DNA of 64,000 nt from Paenibacillus oceani (GCF_014705615.1 NZ_JACXJA010000029.1:62001-126000), one strand, 5' to 3'; positions 25,867 through 34,717 are shown, numbered from the stretch's first letter. Notes: a model not told the origin generated them from the sequence alone. Translations and numbers: made by a program.

Positions 25867-27780
25867 ATGACGGATAATGGGAACGGAAACCAAAACCAAA
25901 ACCAAAACCAAAACCAAAACCAAAACCAAAACCAAAACCAAAACCAAAACCAAAACCAAAACCAAAACCAAAACCAGGTACACGCCGACGAAAGTGTAGG
26001 GAACAAACTGGCGAAGTCGAAGGCGAAGGCGGAGACCGAAACCAAACCCGGTTGGAGCCGCAGAAGGCTGCTCGCCTCGATCGGGGCGGCGGGTGCAACT
26101 TTCGCTGCGGCGGGACTGCTTGGAAGGAGCGGTGTCGCATACGGCAATAGCCCCAGCGTAACCGATAGCGTATACGAAATTAGCGGCAGGCGGCGTGTAC
26201 CCGACTTGTTGAGCATGAATCTCCTAGTTGCCGTCACGATAGCCGAGTTAAGAGTGATGAGCTCCCCCGAACCGGACGTTGTGTATTACGTGAGCGATTC
26301 CGGGAAAGAGGGACACTTTCATTACGACCCCGCGGATTCCGCAACCCCGGACAATACGGGAACCGTGATCGTCACCTCTAGCGGGGCAAGGTTGAAACGA
26401 ATCCTGGAAGCAGGGACGGTGAATGTCGCCTGGTTCGGTGCCGCAGGGGACGGGATTACAGACGATGCGCCGGCGATTCAGGCCGCCCTCGATGCGATCC
26501 CGCCGGGAGGAGGCACGCTGCTGCTTCCTACAACCGGGTCGTTTTACGCGCTCGCAAGCCAAGGGCTGACGATCGAAAACCGGAATCATCTGGCCCTCTG
26601 CTCATCCGGAGCAACCCTAAAATTCAAGGACGGCACACCCGACATCAAAAACAGGGATATGAAGCAAAGCAACATTTTATTAAAAAATTGCCGCCATATT
26701 CGCTTGGAAGGGCTCATCTTGCACGGCAATGTATCCGGGAGGGTGGCCAATTCGGGATCGGAAAGCTTCCATTCCTGCTTAAGCATCATCAAGTGCGAAG
26801 ATGTCCGAATCAGCCACTGCACCTTTACGGAGGGGATGACTGACGGGATCTACATCGGCGGTATTTATACCGGACCGGCTTCGACCGGCACCGCTGCCGT
26901 CAGCAAACACATCTCCATCGATTTCTGCATCGTCAGCCTGTGCCGGAGAAACAACATCTCGATTGTGGCGGCGGACGGCGTAACGGTGTCGAACTGCCTG
27001 ATCAGCGAAGCCGGCAAAATTCAAGGAACCGCTCCCAGAGCGGGCATCGACGTGGAGCCGAATAAAGGATGGTACGGGACCAGCAAAAACATCGTGCTGC
27101 AAAATAATACGGTGGAATACAGCGAAGGCACCTACGGCGTAACCGTCGGAGGGAGCGGCAACGAAAACGTGGTGATCGACGGCAACCGGATTACAGGCAA
27201 CAAAACGGGATTAAATTTCAACAACAATGCCGATGCTCCAGACAATCGAAATGTGCAGGTCATCAACAATACGGTTACCCGGAATATGACGGGAATGCGG
27301 ATGGTGAGCAAAAACGTGGATACGATCTGCGGCAACCTGTTTGCAGATAATGAAAGCGTCGGTCTGGTCTTGTTCCATAAAACCGACGGGCTAAAAATCA
27401 TCTCGAACAAATTTACCCGCAACGCCAGCTACGGAATTAGCGGAGGGTATCCTTCCGCCAACACCGAAAACAATGTGATTTCCGTTTTCATTTCCGAAAA
27501 CGAGTTCCAGGACAATACGTCCGAGGCGACAGCATCGTCCGGCGGCGCATCGGTCAGGCTTTATATGCGCGATGCATCTTCCAAAGTAATCTTCAATAAC
27601 AACGCTCAATTTAATTCCGAGGATGCCCTGTACAAAATGAAAGGGGTCTGGGTCGACCAGGATTGCATCGCCCGGGCGAACGGCAATACGGCCTGGAACT
27701 TGTACGATAATAATAAACCGCACGAACGCTTTGCCGGCGCTGGCAACTATTCCGCGGATGCCGCCGTGCCGGAATTATAG
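25867..27780 (+). CDS. Tat-exported right-handed beta-helix protein with (Asn-Gln)15 N terminus
   Basis: From ATG 25867 (GGAGG eight bases upstream) the product is 637 residues. Residues 8-37 are fifteen Asn-Gln pairs encoded by AACCAA hexamers. A charged linker follows, then a twin-arginine signal (SRRRLLAS, hydrophobic GAAGATFAAAGLLG, cleavage near AYG). The mature part opens with VAWFGAAGDGITDDAPAIQA, the pectate-lyase-3/phage-tailspike N-terminal motif, and continues as parallel beta-helix coils rich in NN, NxI and GN turns (NNTVEYSEG, DGNRITGNKTGLNF). It is probably a surface or secreted polysaccharide-active protein; the activity is not assigned. The Asn-Gln tail before a Tat signal is unusual. 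Confidence 0.85.
   Translation: MTDNGNGNQNQNQNQNQNQNQNQNQNQNQNQNQNQNQVHADESVGNKLAKSKAKAETETKPGWSRRRLLASIGAAGATFAAAGLLGRSGVAYGNSPSVTDSVYEISGRRRVPDLLSMNLLVAVTIAELRVMSSPEPDVVYYVSDSGKEGHFHYDPADSATPDNTGTVIVTSSGARLKRILEAGTVNVAWFGAAGDGITDDAPAIQAALDAIPPGGGTLLLPTTGSFYALASQGLTIENRNHLALCSSGATLKFKDGTPDIKNRDMKQSNILLKNCRHIRLEGLILHGNVSGRVANSGSESFHSCLSIIKCEDVRISHCTFTEGMTDGIYIGGIYTGPASTGTAAVSKHISIDFCIVSLCRRNNISIVAADGVTVSNCLISEAGKIQGTAPRAGIDVEPNKGWYGTSKNIVLQNNTVEYSEGTYGVTVGGSGNENVVIDGNRITGNKTGLNFNNNADAPDNRNVQVINNTVTRNMTGMRMVSKNVDTICGNLFADNESVGLVLFHKTDGLKIISNKFTRNASYGISGGYPSANTENNVISVFISENEFQDNTSEATASSGGASVRLYMRDASSKVIFNNNAQFNSEDALYKMKGVWVDQDCIARANGNTAWNLYDNNKPHERFAGAGNYSADAAVPEL
25888..25977 (+). repeat. Hexanucleotide AACCAA array inside the coding region
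   Basis: Fifteen AACCAA units (the last one AACCAG) encode (Asn-Gln)15. Gain or loss of units would change the length of the N-terminal tail without shifting the frame. Confidence 0.95.
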
Positions 27781-27861
27781 GTAATCGATTACTACTCATT
27801 ATCACAGTTTAAAATGAAACGTCTGAAAAGCAATATCAAAAAGGGGAGCTGAATTTTAAAC

Positions 27862-29142
27862 ATGAGAAAAAAATGGATAGCGTCAACCGCCGCGCTTATA
27901 CTGCTGTCGGCCTGCTCGGGCCCTAATGAGAGCGCTGTCAACGATCCGGACGCCCGGCCTGCAGCCGAGCCGCCCAAGCCGGTAACGCTAAACGTGTTCA
28001 CCGACGCTTCGGCGGCCATCGATATCGAACAGGAGCTGGTGCAGAAAAAATTTCCTCATATTACGCTTAATGTGATCAAAAACGGCAAGGACACGCGGAT
28101 CGAAAACGTTGTCGGAAGCGGGCAGCGTCTCGATCTGATCAACCACAGCATGGGCTCGATCTGGAAGCTGCTCGATCTTCAGCTGCTGTCCGACTTGACC
28201 CCATATATCGAGAAGTCCAAATTTGATCTGGGCCGGTACGTCCCCGGTGTCGTCGAATCGATGAGAAGCTATTCGACCAAAGGGGAGCTGATCGCGCTTC
28301 CTTACGAGCTGAACAGCAGCGTGCTGTTTTACAACAAATCGATATTCAACAAATTCGGCGTTCCGTATCCGAAAGACGGCATAACGTGGGACGAAGTGTA
28401 CGATCTGGCCAAAAGGCTGACGAAACAGGACGGCGGGGTACAGTATAAAGGTTTTCAGTTCCAGCATCAGAACCTGACTTGGAAAAATCAGCTCGGCCTT
28501 CCGGTCGTTGATGCGGCGACGAACAAGGCGCTCGTCAACACCGACGGGTGGAAACGTTTTTTGGAGACGATGGGCCGGTTTTATATGATCCCCGGCAACG
28601 AATATACGGACTCGGACACCAACAATTTTTTAGTTAAACAAGTATTGGCGATGCGGGTAGGTCCGAACATTTTGTCCTCGATACCGGAAGCCGTTAAGAC
28701 AGGACTGGACTGGGATGTCGCGGCGGTACCGTTGTTCGCGGGGAATACGAGCGGCGGTTCGCAGCTGATCGCGCCGTTTTATTCCATCCCGGTCGGCGGC
28801 GCGAACAGAGAAACGGCGTTTCAGGTGATGGAGTTTCTGCTGTCGCCTGAGGTGCAGCTCCTGAAATCCAGAAGCGGCAAAATGCCGATCGTCAACGATC
28901 CGGCCGCCATAGAGGCGTTCGCTGCGGACATCGACGGAATTCAAGGGAAAAACATGGGGGCGTTTTTCAAGGAAACGATCGGCAAGCCGATTAAAGCGAC
29001 GAGGTTCGACGCGATCGCCAAGGACGAGATTTGGGGCAAAGCGCTAAAAGCTTATTATGAGCAAAGCAAAGACCTGAATACGGTGCTTCGCGAAGCGGAG
29101 GAAGCGGTTAACAAAAAAATTGCGGAGCAGCTGCAAATGTAA
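27862..29142 (+). CDS. Extracellular solute-binding lipoprotein
   Basis: The 426-residue protein has a short lipoprotein signal with lipobox LSAC (C18) and a family 1 solute-binding fold: VTLNVFTDASAAIDIEQELV, GKLIALPYELNSSVLFYNKS-like (GELIALPYELNSSVLFYN), FGVPYPKDGITWDEVYDLAK and a C-terminal PIVNDPAA segment. Such proteins bind sugars or oligosaccharides for ABC import. No permease or ATPase gene is adjacent. It lies between the beta-helix gene and the broken DUF4838 gene on the same strand, which suggests a polysaccharide-related locus. GGGGAG precedes the ATG by 14 bases, a loose fit. Confidence 0.85.
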   Translation: MRKKWIASTAALILLSACSGPNESAVNDPDARPAAEPPKPVTLNVFTDASAAIDIEQELVQKKFPHITLNVIKNGKDTRIENVVGSGQRLDLINHSMGSIWKLLDLQLLSDLTPYIEKSKFDLGRYVPGVVESMRSYSTKGELIALPYELNSSVLFYNKSIFNKFGVPYPKDGITWDEVYDLAKRLTKQDGGVQYKGFQFQHQNLTWKNQLGLPVVDAATNKALVNTDGWKRFLETMGRFYMIPGNEYTDSDTNNFLVKQVLAMRVGPNILSSIPEAVKTGLDWDVAAVPLFAGNTSGGSQLIAPFYSIPVGGANRETAFQVMEFLLSPEVQLLKSRSGKMPIVNDPAAIEAFAADIDGIQGKNMGAFFKETIGKPIKATRFDAIAKDEIWGKALKAYYEQSKDLNTVLREAEEAVNKKIAEQLQM

Positions 29143-29154
29143 GCCGGTCTCCCT

Positions 29155-30306
29155 ATGATCCGCAAACGGGGCGTGAAGAAACGAGTGTTCGGAGTGCGGA
29201 GTAAAACGAGCAAACGGATGTCAACTAAAGGTTGGGGGATCGCGCTTGCGGTTTTTCTGGCTGCAACGGCGGGAGTGGGTTGGATGGTAACCGAGTTTTT
29301 GTCTGGAAAGGACAGCGATCTGTATTATTTGGTGAAGGAAGGGCAGGCCCAGGCAGTCGTCGTTCGGCCCGTCGACGGTTATGGGCAGGAGGCGCTCAAG
29401 GAATTTCAATCCGCTGTGCTTCGGGCGACAGGGATATCCTTGCCGATTGTCGGCGAGGAGGAGCTCCGGAATGTGCCCGAAGAGGTTGTACGCGTACAGA
29501 TCGGTCCCGGGCCGCTACCAGATAATACCGGCAAGGAAGCGGAGATAACGGATCAGGAGACGTATCGGGTCATGGCGGAAGGGAATCGCCTATTGTTTAC
29601 GGGCGGTTCCAACCATGCGATTTTGTGGGCGGTCGTTTATTACCTCGACCGGTACATGGGCGTCCGTTGGCTGTGGCCGGGCGAAACGGGCACGTATGTG
29701 CCCCGCGCAGCCACCATTGCACTCCCGGAGCTCGATATAACGGCTCGACCGAGTCTGGAAATGCGCGAGCTGCGCGTCCGGAAGTCAGCCCCCGCGGAAG
29801 GCCGGCTTTGGCTTCGCATTCACGGGATGGGGAGCCGGACGACGTACAAGTTCGGCCATTCGTTTACGAAATGGTGGGACAAATACGGGAAGACGCATCC
29901 CGACTATTTCGCCGTTCCACCCGAAGGGCAGCAGCAGGTCCGGCCGGACCGGATCAAGCTCGATATTTCCAACGAAGCGGTCGACGAAGCGATTATCCGG
30001 GAATGGATCGAAGCCGGCAAGCCCTCCAACTGGAATGTAGGGCCGAACGACGGAAGCGGCTTCTGTGTCAGCGAAGGCTGTCTGGCTATGGACGAACCGG
30101 CCGGTCAGCTGATCATGTCCATATGGAGAGCGGAAGGCAAACTGACGGCGCGTTACGTCAAGTTTTGGAACCGGCTGCTTCATAAAATGCGGGAGATTCG
30201 TCCCGACGTCACGTTGTCGACTTACGCGTACAGCTCCTACAAAGAGCCCCCTCCACCCGGCATCGCGCTTCGTTCTGACCCGGGAAGTGGTGAGGCTCGG
30301 CTATGA
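29155..30306 (+). CDS. DUF4838-family protein, C-terminally truncated
   Basis: The 383-residue frame has a signal-anchor near residues 25-45, then the same domain order as the long DUF4838 protein at 7872-10637: a glucuronidase-N-like domain (EALKEFQSAVLRATGISLPI, AVVYYLDRYMGVRWLWPGE) and the beginning of DUF4838 (RELRVRK, FGHSFTKWW, DVTLSTYAYSSYKEPPPPG). It then stops within the DUF4838 core, more than 500 residues shorter than its relative. The region after residue about 370 (ALRSDPGSGEARL) is out of family. The N-terminal start is uncertain; ATG 29218 is an alternative. It is probably inactive. Confidence 0.65.
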   Translation: MIRKRGVKKRVFGVRSKTSKRMSTKGWGIALAVFLAATAGVGWMVTEFLSGKDSDLYYLVKEGQAQAVVVRPVDGYGQEALKEFQSAVLRATGISLPIVGEEELRNVPEEVVRVQIGPGPLPDNTGKEAEITDQETYRVMAEGNRLLFTGGSNHAILWAVVYYLDRYMGVRWLWPGETGTYVPRAATIALPELDITARPSLEMRELRVRKSAPAEGRLWLRIHGMGSRTTYKFGHSFTKWWDKYGKTHPDYFAVPPEGQQQVRPDRIKLDISNEAVDEAIIREWIEAGKPSNWNVGPNDGSGFCVSEGCLAMDEPAGQLIMSIWRAEGKLTARYVKFWNRLLHKMREIRPDVTLSTYAYSSYKEPPPPGIALRSDPGSGEARL

Positions 30307-30538
30307 GAAAAGCAGGCCGCCAGGTACGACGAAGGAAGCGTATATCCGTCTGCATGAACAGCTGGATGCGTTCCGGAAAGAGCTGTCCGCCCGTCATGTC
30401 ATCTGGATCGGCACTTTAAACGAGATGGAGGAACTGCGAGGGATTCCGACCCATGAAGGCCGCACGACCGGCTGGGAAGCGGGCGGGGTGAAGGGACTGG
30501 GCGGCAAAGCGATGGACGAACAAGTGCTTGGTATGTAA
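30239..30538 (+). pseudogene. 3' remnant of an unrecognised gene, fused by deletion
   Basis: A second frame, shifted relative to the DUF4838 frame, is open from about 30239 and codes for RFVLTREVVRLGYEKSRPPG and on to a normal-looking C terminus ending GGKAMDEQVLGM at 30538. It has good codon use but no start signal, and its sequence does not continue DUF4838. The simplest reading is a deletion that joined the front of the DUF4838 gene to the tail of another gene. I do not recognise the family of the tail. Confidence 0.5.
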
Positions 30539-30575
30539 CGCACACACTCTGAATGCTAGTCGGCTCCAGATAAAA

Positions 30576-30617
30576 AAAGAGATTGCAAGCCGGGTTGCCC
30601 GGATGCAGTCTCTTTAT
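30576..30617. terminator. Terminator between convergent genes
   Basis: AAAGAGATTGCA pairs with TGCAGTCTCTTT (one mismatch) around a GC-rich inner hairpin, with A and T runs outside. It can act in both directions, for the remnant gene and the LacI-family gene. Confidence 0.75.
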
Positions 30618-30692
30618 TGTTGCGCCAGGCAACATATGCAGCTTTTTCCCGGTCGATAACATTGCCTGTCGTCACTTACGGAGCATGGGACG

Positions 30693-31739
30693 CTAAGCTT
30701 TCAACGGCTTTACCGTATCTCCTTCGAAAAACGTCCCCTGCAGCATGATGTGTTCATACGGCAAATTCGGATTGGCCAAACGCCACAGCATTCGTTCCGC
30801 TCCGCGTACACCGGTTTCCCGGATGGCCAGAGAGGGCCGCGAAAGCTGGGGCAAAAATTCGTCGCGCTCGTGCTGCAAGCTGATCAGGGAGTAATCTTCA
30901 GGAATCCGTTTGCCGAGCGTGCTGCACGCATGGTAAATCCAGGCGAGGTTGTTATGTACCCCGTTCAGGATCGCTGTGGCGCGAAGCGAGACCAGACTGT
31001 CCTGCACGCTGGCGATCCAAGCCTCTTTTTCGGAGATAGCCTTGGTAATATGAAGTTCCGGATTCGCGTCCAGTCCCGCCTCCCGCATCGAGTCCACGAA
31101 AGACTGCCAACGCAGCCGGAACCCCCGTTGATTGTGGATATTGCCTATATACAAAATGCTGCGGTGCCCGTTCGCGATCAGATGACGCACCGATAGGCGG
31201 ACGGCGGTGCCGACATCCCAGATGACGCTGTCCACTTCGGCCGCAGGCGGCGGGAAGTTAAACAGAATGCGTGGAAGGGGCAGCTTCAGGAGCAGCTCCT
31301 CCTTGATCGGATCGGTCATCGGAGGAATGAAGATGCCGTCGGAGTACATCAAGCTGTTCTGGTCCGCCCAGCTGTCGAACGATTCACCCTTGTCGAAGGA
31401 GGAGGGGATCATCAACATGTCGATCGTGTGGCCGTATTCGGCCAGCTTGTCCTGCAGCCCTTCCAGCAAAATTTGATTCAAACGCGAATAAACCGAGTTT
31501 CCCGTAAACATCAGCTTGAATCGGCGCTTGCGGTTCGGAAACAGCGGGATATGCTCGACGGCGAGACTGTGCTCCTGGTCTTTCGTCCGGTACCCGAGCC
31601 TTCTTGCGGCCGACAGCACTTCGTGGCGGGTTTCCTCGGACATGCCCGGCATTCCCCGCAGCGCCCTGGACACCGTATGGATGGACAGGCCGAGCTCCGA
31701 GGCGAGGGTTTGCAGCGTCACACTTTTTCTTCTGGGCAT
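30693..31739 (-). CDS. LacI-family transcriptional regulator
   Basis: The 348-residue protein begins with a LacI helix-turn-helix and hinge (VTLQTLASELGLSIHTVSRA, LRGMPGMSEETRHEVLSAAR), followed by a periplasmic-binding-like ligand domain (FKLMFTGNSVYSRLNQILLE, YSDGIFIPPMTDPIKEELL, GHRSILYIGNIHNQRG). Such regulators usually sense a sugar. GGAGG is five bases upstream of the ATG. It is divergent from the FAD oxidoreductase gene, with a palindrome between them, so control of that gene is likely. Confidence 0.92.
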   Translation of the reverse strand: MPRRKSVTLQTLASELGLSIHTVSRALRGMPGMSEETRHEVLSAARRLGYRTKDQEHSLAVEHIPLFPNRKRRFKLMFTGNSVYSRLNQILLEGLQDKLAEYGHTIDMLMIPSSFDKGESFDSWADQNSLMYSDGIFIPPMTDPIKEELLLKLPLPRILFNFPPPAAEVDSVIWDVGTAVRLSVRHLIANGHRSILYIGNIHNQRGFRLRWQSFVDSMREAGLDANPELHITKAISEKEAWIASVQDSLVSLRATAILNGVHNNLAWIYHACSTLGKRIPEDYSLISLQHERDEFLPQLSRPSLAIRETGVRGAERMLWRLANPNLPYEHIMLQGTFFEGDTVKPLKA

Positions 31740-31804
31740 TGGCGCCTCCGGTAATTAAGGTGAAAGTTACAATTATCTTATTTTAGCTGAAACAAAAATG
31801 CAAC

Positions 31805-31833
31805 TAAATTTAAATTTAAAGTGGAAGTATAAT
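31805..31833 (+). promoter_or_regulatory. Palindrome and -10 element before the FAD oxidoreductase gene
   Basis: TAAATTTAAATTTA (31805-31818) is a perfect 14-base palindrome placed where the -35 region should be, and TATAAT follows at 31828-31833. A repressor or activator bound there could control the gene; the neighbouring LacI- and AraC-type proteins are candidates. Confidence 0.5.
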
Positions 31834-31884
31834 GGAGTTGGTTGGAGCTGAAAGTTCACATCCAAATAAAGGAGATACGCATTT

Positions 31885-33438
31885 ATGACCAAGTTTCATA
31901 CCATAAGCTATTACAAACCGGCAGCGGTATCCGGCAATCCGCAAAACGTCCGGGCGGACGTATGCATCTACGGAGCGTCTTCCGCCGGAGTGGCGGCGGC
32001 GGTTCAAGCGTCCCGCATGGGCCTGAAGGCCGTTATCGTAGAATTCGGCTCGCACATCGGCGGCTTGACGACCGGCGGATTGGGAGCTACGGATATCGGC
32101 AACAAAGCGGCGATCGGCGGCATTTCACGCGAATTTTACCGGGCAGTAGGCGATTATTACGGGTCCGACGAAAACGGCGGCACCCACTGGCTGTTCGAAC
32201 CGGGCTTAGCGTCCCGCATCTATAAGGAGTGGCTGGAAAACGCGCAAATCGACGTTTATACCGAGCGGCATCTGCAGCGTGTCGAGAAAACCGGCGGGCG
32301 TATCACCCGGATCGTGATGGAGAATGGCGATACGTTCGAGGCCGGGATGTTCATCGACGCTACCTACGAAGGCGATCTGATGGCGATGGCGGGCGTATCG
32401 TATCATGTCGGCAGGGAGTCGAACTCCGTCTACAAGGAGACGCTGAACGGAATTCATTTCGGCCATCCGAACCATAACTTCAAAACCTGGGTCGATCCGT
32501 ATGTCGTGCCGGGCAAACCGGACAGCGGACTGCTGAACGGAGTAACCGACGCCGCCCCTGGGGCACAGGGCCAAGGCGACAGTTCCGTTCAGGCGTACAA
32601 TTTCAGAATATGCCTGACGGACGATCCGGCGAGCCGGCTGCCGTTCCCTAAGCCGCCGGCTTATAATCCGGACGACTACACACTGCTGGCGCGGTACATC
32701 GAGTCCGGGATCTGGGATGCGCTGAAGCTGCACAAACGGATGAGTCCGACCCGCAAAACCGATTTGAACAATTTCGGCGCCGTTTCCACCGATTTCATCG
32801 GCCGCAACTATGAATGGCCGGACGGCGATTACGCGACCCGGGAGCGGCTGTTCCAGGAGCATTACAACTATAATTTGGGATTGCTTTACTTTTTGTGCAA
32901 CGACGAGAGGGTGCCGCTTTCCGTCCGTCAGGAAGCGGGGACGTGGGGGCTTCCGGCCGACGAATACGTCCATACCGGACACTGGACTCCGCAGCTGTAT
33001 ATACGGGAAGCCCGGCGGATGGTAGCGGGCGTTGTCATGACGGAGAAACATTGCCGCGGTTATGAGGTTGTCCCGGACTCCGTCGGACTTGCCGCTTATA
33101 CGATGGATTCCCATAATTGCCGCCGGCTGGTCATAGAAGGGCGATGCATCAACGAAGGCAATGTGGAAACCGCCCTGTCGACGCCGTATCCGATCTCTTA
33201 CCGGTCTATCGTACCTTTGGGTGAACAATGCACCAATCTGCTCGTGCCGGTCTGTTTGTCCTCCTCGCATATTGCGTTCGGGTCGATCCGGATGGAACCG
33301 GTGTTTATGATTTTGGGACAGTCCGCCGCTACGGCCGCCGCCTTGGCGCTCGAAGCGCAGTGTGCGGTACAGGATGTCGATTACGGGAAGCTGAGCAGCC
33401 GACTGCAGCAGGACGGACAAATTTTAAGCTGGACTTGA
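31885..33438 (+). CDS. FAD-dependent oxidoreductase (FAD_oxidored family)
   Basis: The 517-residue protein has the dinucleotide-binding motif ADVCIYGASSAGVAAAVQAS with VIVEFGSHIGGLTTGGLGATD, and later IDATYEGDLMAMAGVSYHVG and IREARRMVAGVVMTEKH, all typical of the pfam12831 group found near sugar-degradation genes. It lacks a signal peptide. The substrate is unknown. AAAGGAG precedes the ATG by ten bases. The AraC-type regulator gene follows in the same direction after 47 bases, so the two may be co-transcribed. Confidence 0.88.
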   Translation: MTKFHTISYYKPAAVSGNPQNVRADVCIYGASSAGVAAAVQASRMGLKAVIVEFGSHIGGLTTGGLGATDIGNKAAIGGISREFYRAVGDYYGSDENGGTHWLFEPGLASRIYKEWLENAQIDVYTERHLQRVEKTGGRITRIVMENGDTFEAGMFIDATYEGDLMAMAGVSYHVGRESNSVYKETLNGIHFGHPNHNFKTWVDPYVVPGKPDSGLLNGVTDAAPGAQGQGDSSVQAYNFRICLTDDPASRLPFPKPPAYNPDDYTLLARYIESGIWDALKLHKRMSPTRKTDLNNFGAVSTDFIGRNYEWPDGDYATRERLFQEHYNYNLGLLYFLCNDERVPLSVRQEAGTWGLPADEYVHTGHWTPQLYIREARRMVAGVVMTEKHCRGYEVVPDSVGLAAYTMDSHNCRRLVIEGRCINEGNVETALSTPYPISYRSIVPLGEQCTNLLVPVCLSSSHIAFGSIRMEPVFMILGQSAATAAALALEAQCAVQDVDYGKLSSRLQQDGQILSWT

Positions 33439-33485
33439 CACCGGAACCGTGCCGACGGTTGAAAACCGAAGAGAGGAGAAAGCGA

Positions 33486-34370
33486 ATGGAATCGTCGATG
33501 ATGAGGGTGGACCGTCTTATTGAAATTGGTACCATTGTTGCCTTCCATTACCGGGAGCTTCCGAAGCAGTTTTCGTGCAAGCGGCAGACATACCCGTATT
33601 GGGAGATGGTGTATGTCGACAAGGGCGAGTATGCGGCCGTTTCGGATCGGGGTACGGTGCGGCTTACGCAGGGGGACCTTTTCTTTTATCCTCCAGGCGA
33701 ACGGCAAGAAGGGACGGCGAACGTGCAAACCCCGCCCAATTTGTTAATCGTCGGCTTTGATTGTGTTTCGGATGCGATGTGCGATTTGCAGCAGGGACCG
33801 TTTCGTCTCGGAGACTCCGAACGGCGATTGCTTACCGATATCGTTCGGGAAGGCGCTTTCTCCCTCGATCCGGTCGTACCGTTTCGGCGGGAGGAGCGGG
33901 CCGCCCGGAGCAGCATCTCGTCGATCGGACGGGAGCAGGTCGTCAAAAATCAGCTGGAGATTTTGTGCATTCAGCTGCTGCGCCAAACAACGTCGCTGAA
34001 AGAAGGCGGCAAGCTTTCATCTTTGCAGAAGGAGCATCAGGAAACCGGCATCGCTCAAAACATTATCGATTTTATTGAGCGATCGGACATATCCGAGCTT
34101 TGTCTGGACCGGATCTGCCGCAAGTTTGCGCTAAGCCGGACCCATCTGGGCGACATATTCAAACGTTCGACCGGCTGCAGCGTCATGGAGTACGTCCGCA
34201 AACTGAAAATCGCCAAGGCGAAAGCGCTTATTCGTGAAGAAGCGTACAATTATACGGAAATCGCCGAGCTGCTTGGCTACGGCAGCATCCATTACTTTTC
34301 GAAGGATTTCAAAAAATGGACCGGAACGGCGCCGTCGGAATACGCCAAATCGGTAAAAGCGCGTATTTGA
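33486..34370 (+). CDS. AraC-family transcriptional regulator
   Basis: From ATG 33486 (GAGAGGAG upstream) the product is 294 residues. The N-terminal half is a cupin-like sensing domain (KRQTYPYWEMVYVDKGEYAA, GDLFFYPPGERQEG), and the C-terminal 100 residues hold the two AraC helix-turn-helix motifs (LDRICRKFALSRTHLGDIFK and YTEIAELLGYGSIHYFSKDF). It most likely regulates the FAD oxidoreductase gene or a linked sugar pathway. Confidence 0.92.
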   Translation: MESSMMRVDRLIEIGTIVAFHYRELPKQFSCKRQTYPYWEMVYVDKGEYAAVSDRGTVRLTQGDLFFYPPGERQEGTANVQTPPNLLIVGFDCVSDAMCDLQQGPFRLGDSERRLLTDIVREGAFSLDPVVPFRREERAARSSISSIGREQVVKNQLEILCIQLLRQTTSLKEGGKLSSLQKEHQETGIAQNIIDFIERSDISELCLDRICRKFALSRTHLGDIFKRSTGCSVMEYVRKLKIAKAKALIREEAYNYTEIAELLGYGSIHYFSKDFKKWTGTAPSEYAKSVKARI

Positions 34371-34401
34371 GACCGCGTTCGTACAGCCGGATGCCGCAAA
34401 C

Positions 34402-34431
34402 TTGACACGAGGGACGCCGTTTTCGTATGAT
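34402..34431 (+). promoter_or_regulatory. Sigma-A promoter of T-box-metG
   Basis: TTGACA at 34402 and TATGAT at 34426 are 18 bases apart, directly upstream of the T-box leader. Confidence 0.8.
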
Positions 34432-34439
34432 GGGGGTAA

Positions 34440-34717
34440 CTTGATCGACTTCCATTGAACGGATGAGTACGAAGTGACGTCTATCGCAGAGAGCCGGGAC
34501 AGGTGGGAGCCGGCATAGACAGCTTCCGAACATGGTCCTGGAGGAATCGCAGTCGAGCCGGACGTACGCTCTGCCGGTAAGATTGAGACGCATGCCAGCG
34601 TTACGGGCAAGGTCCGGAAGAGGACCTGACTTAAGCCCCGCGTAAGAAGGCCAGCGGGGGAATTTGGGTGGTACCGCGTGAGCATCGGCTCTCGTCCCAT
34701 GTGGACGGGAGTCTTTT
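34440..34717 (+). ncRNA. T-box leader (methionine)
   Basis: The leader carries the diagnostic T-box AATTTGGGTGGTACCGCG at 34661-34678, an AGTA-type S-turn motif near 34465, and a closing terminator CTCTCGTCCC/GGGACGGGAG-like hairpin followed by TTTTT at 34687-34717. Its position before metG and an ATG in the likely specifier bulge (near 34530, GAACATGG) mean that uncharged tRNA-Met should turn transcription on. Confidence 0.95.
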
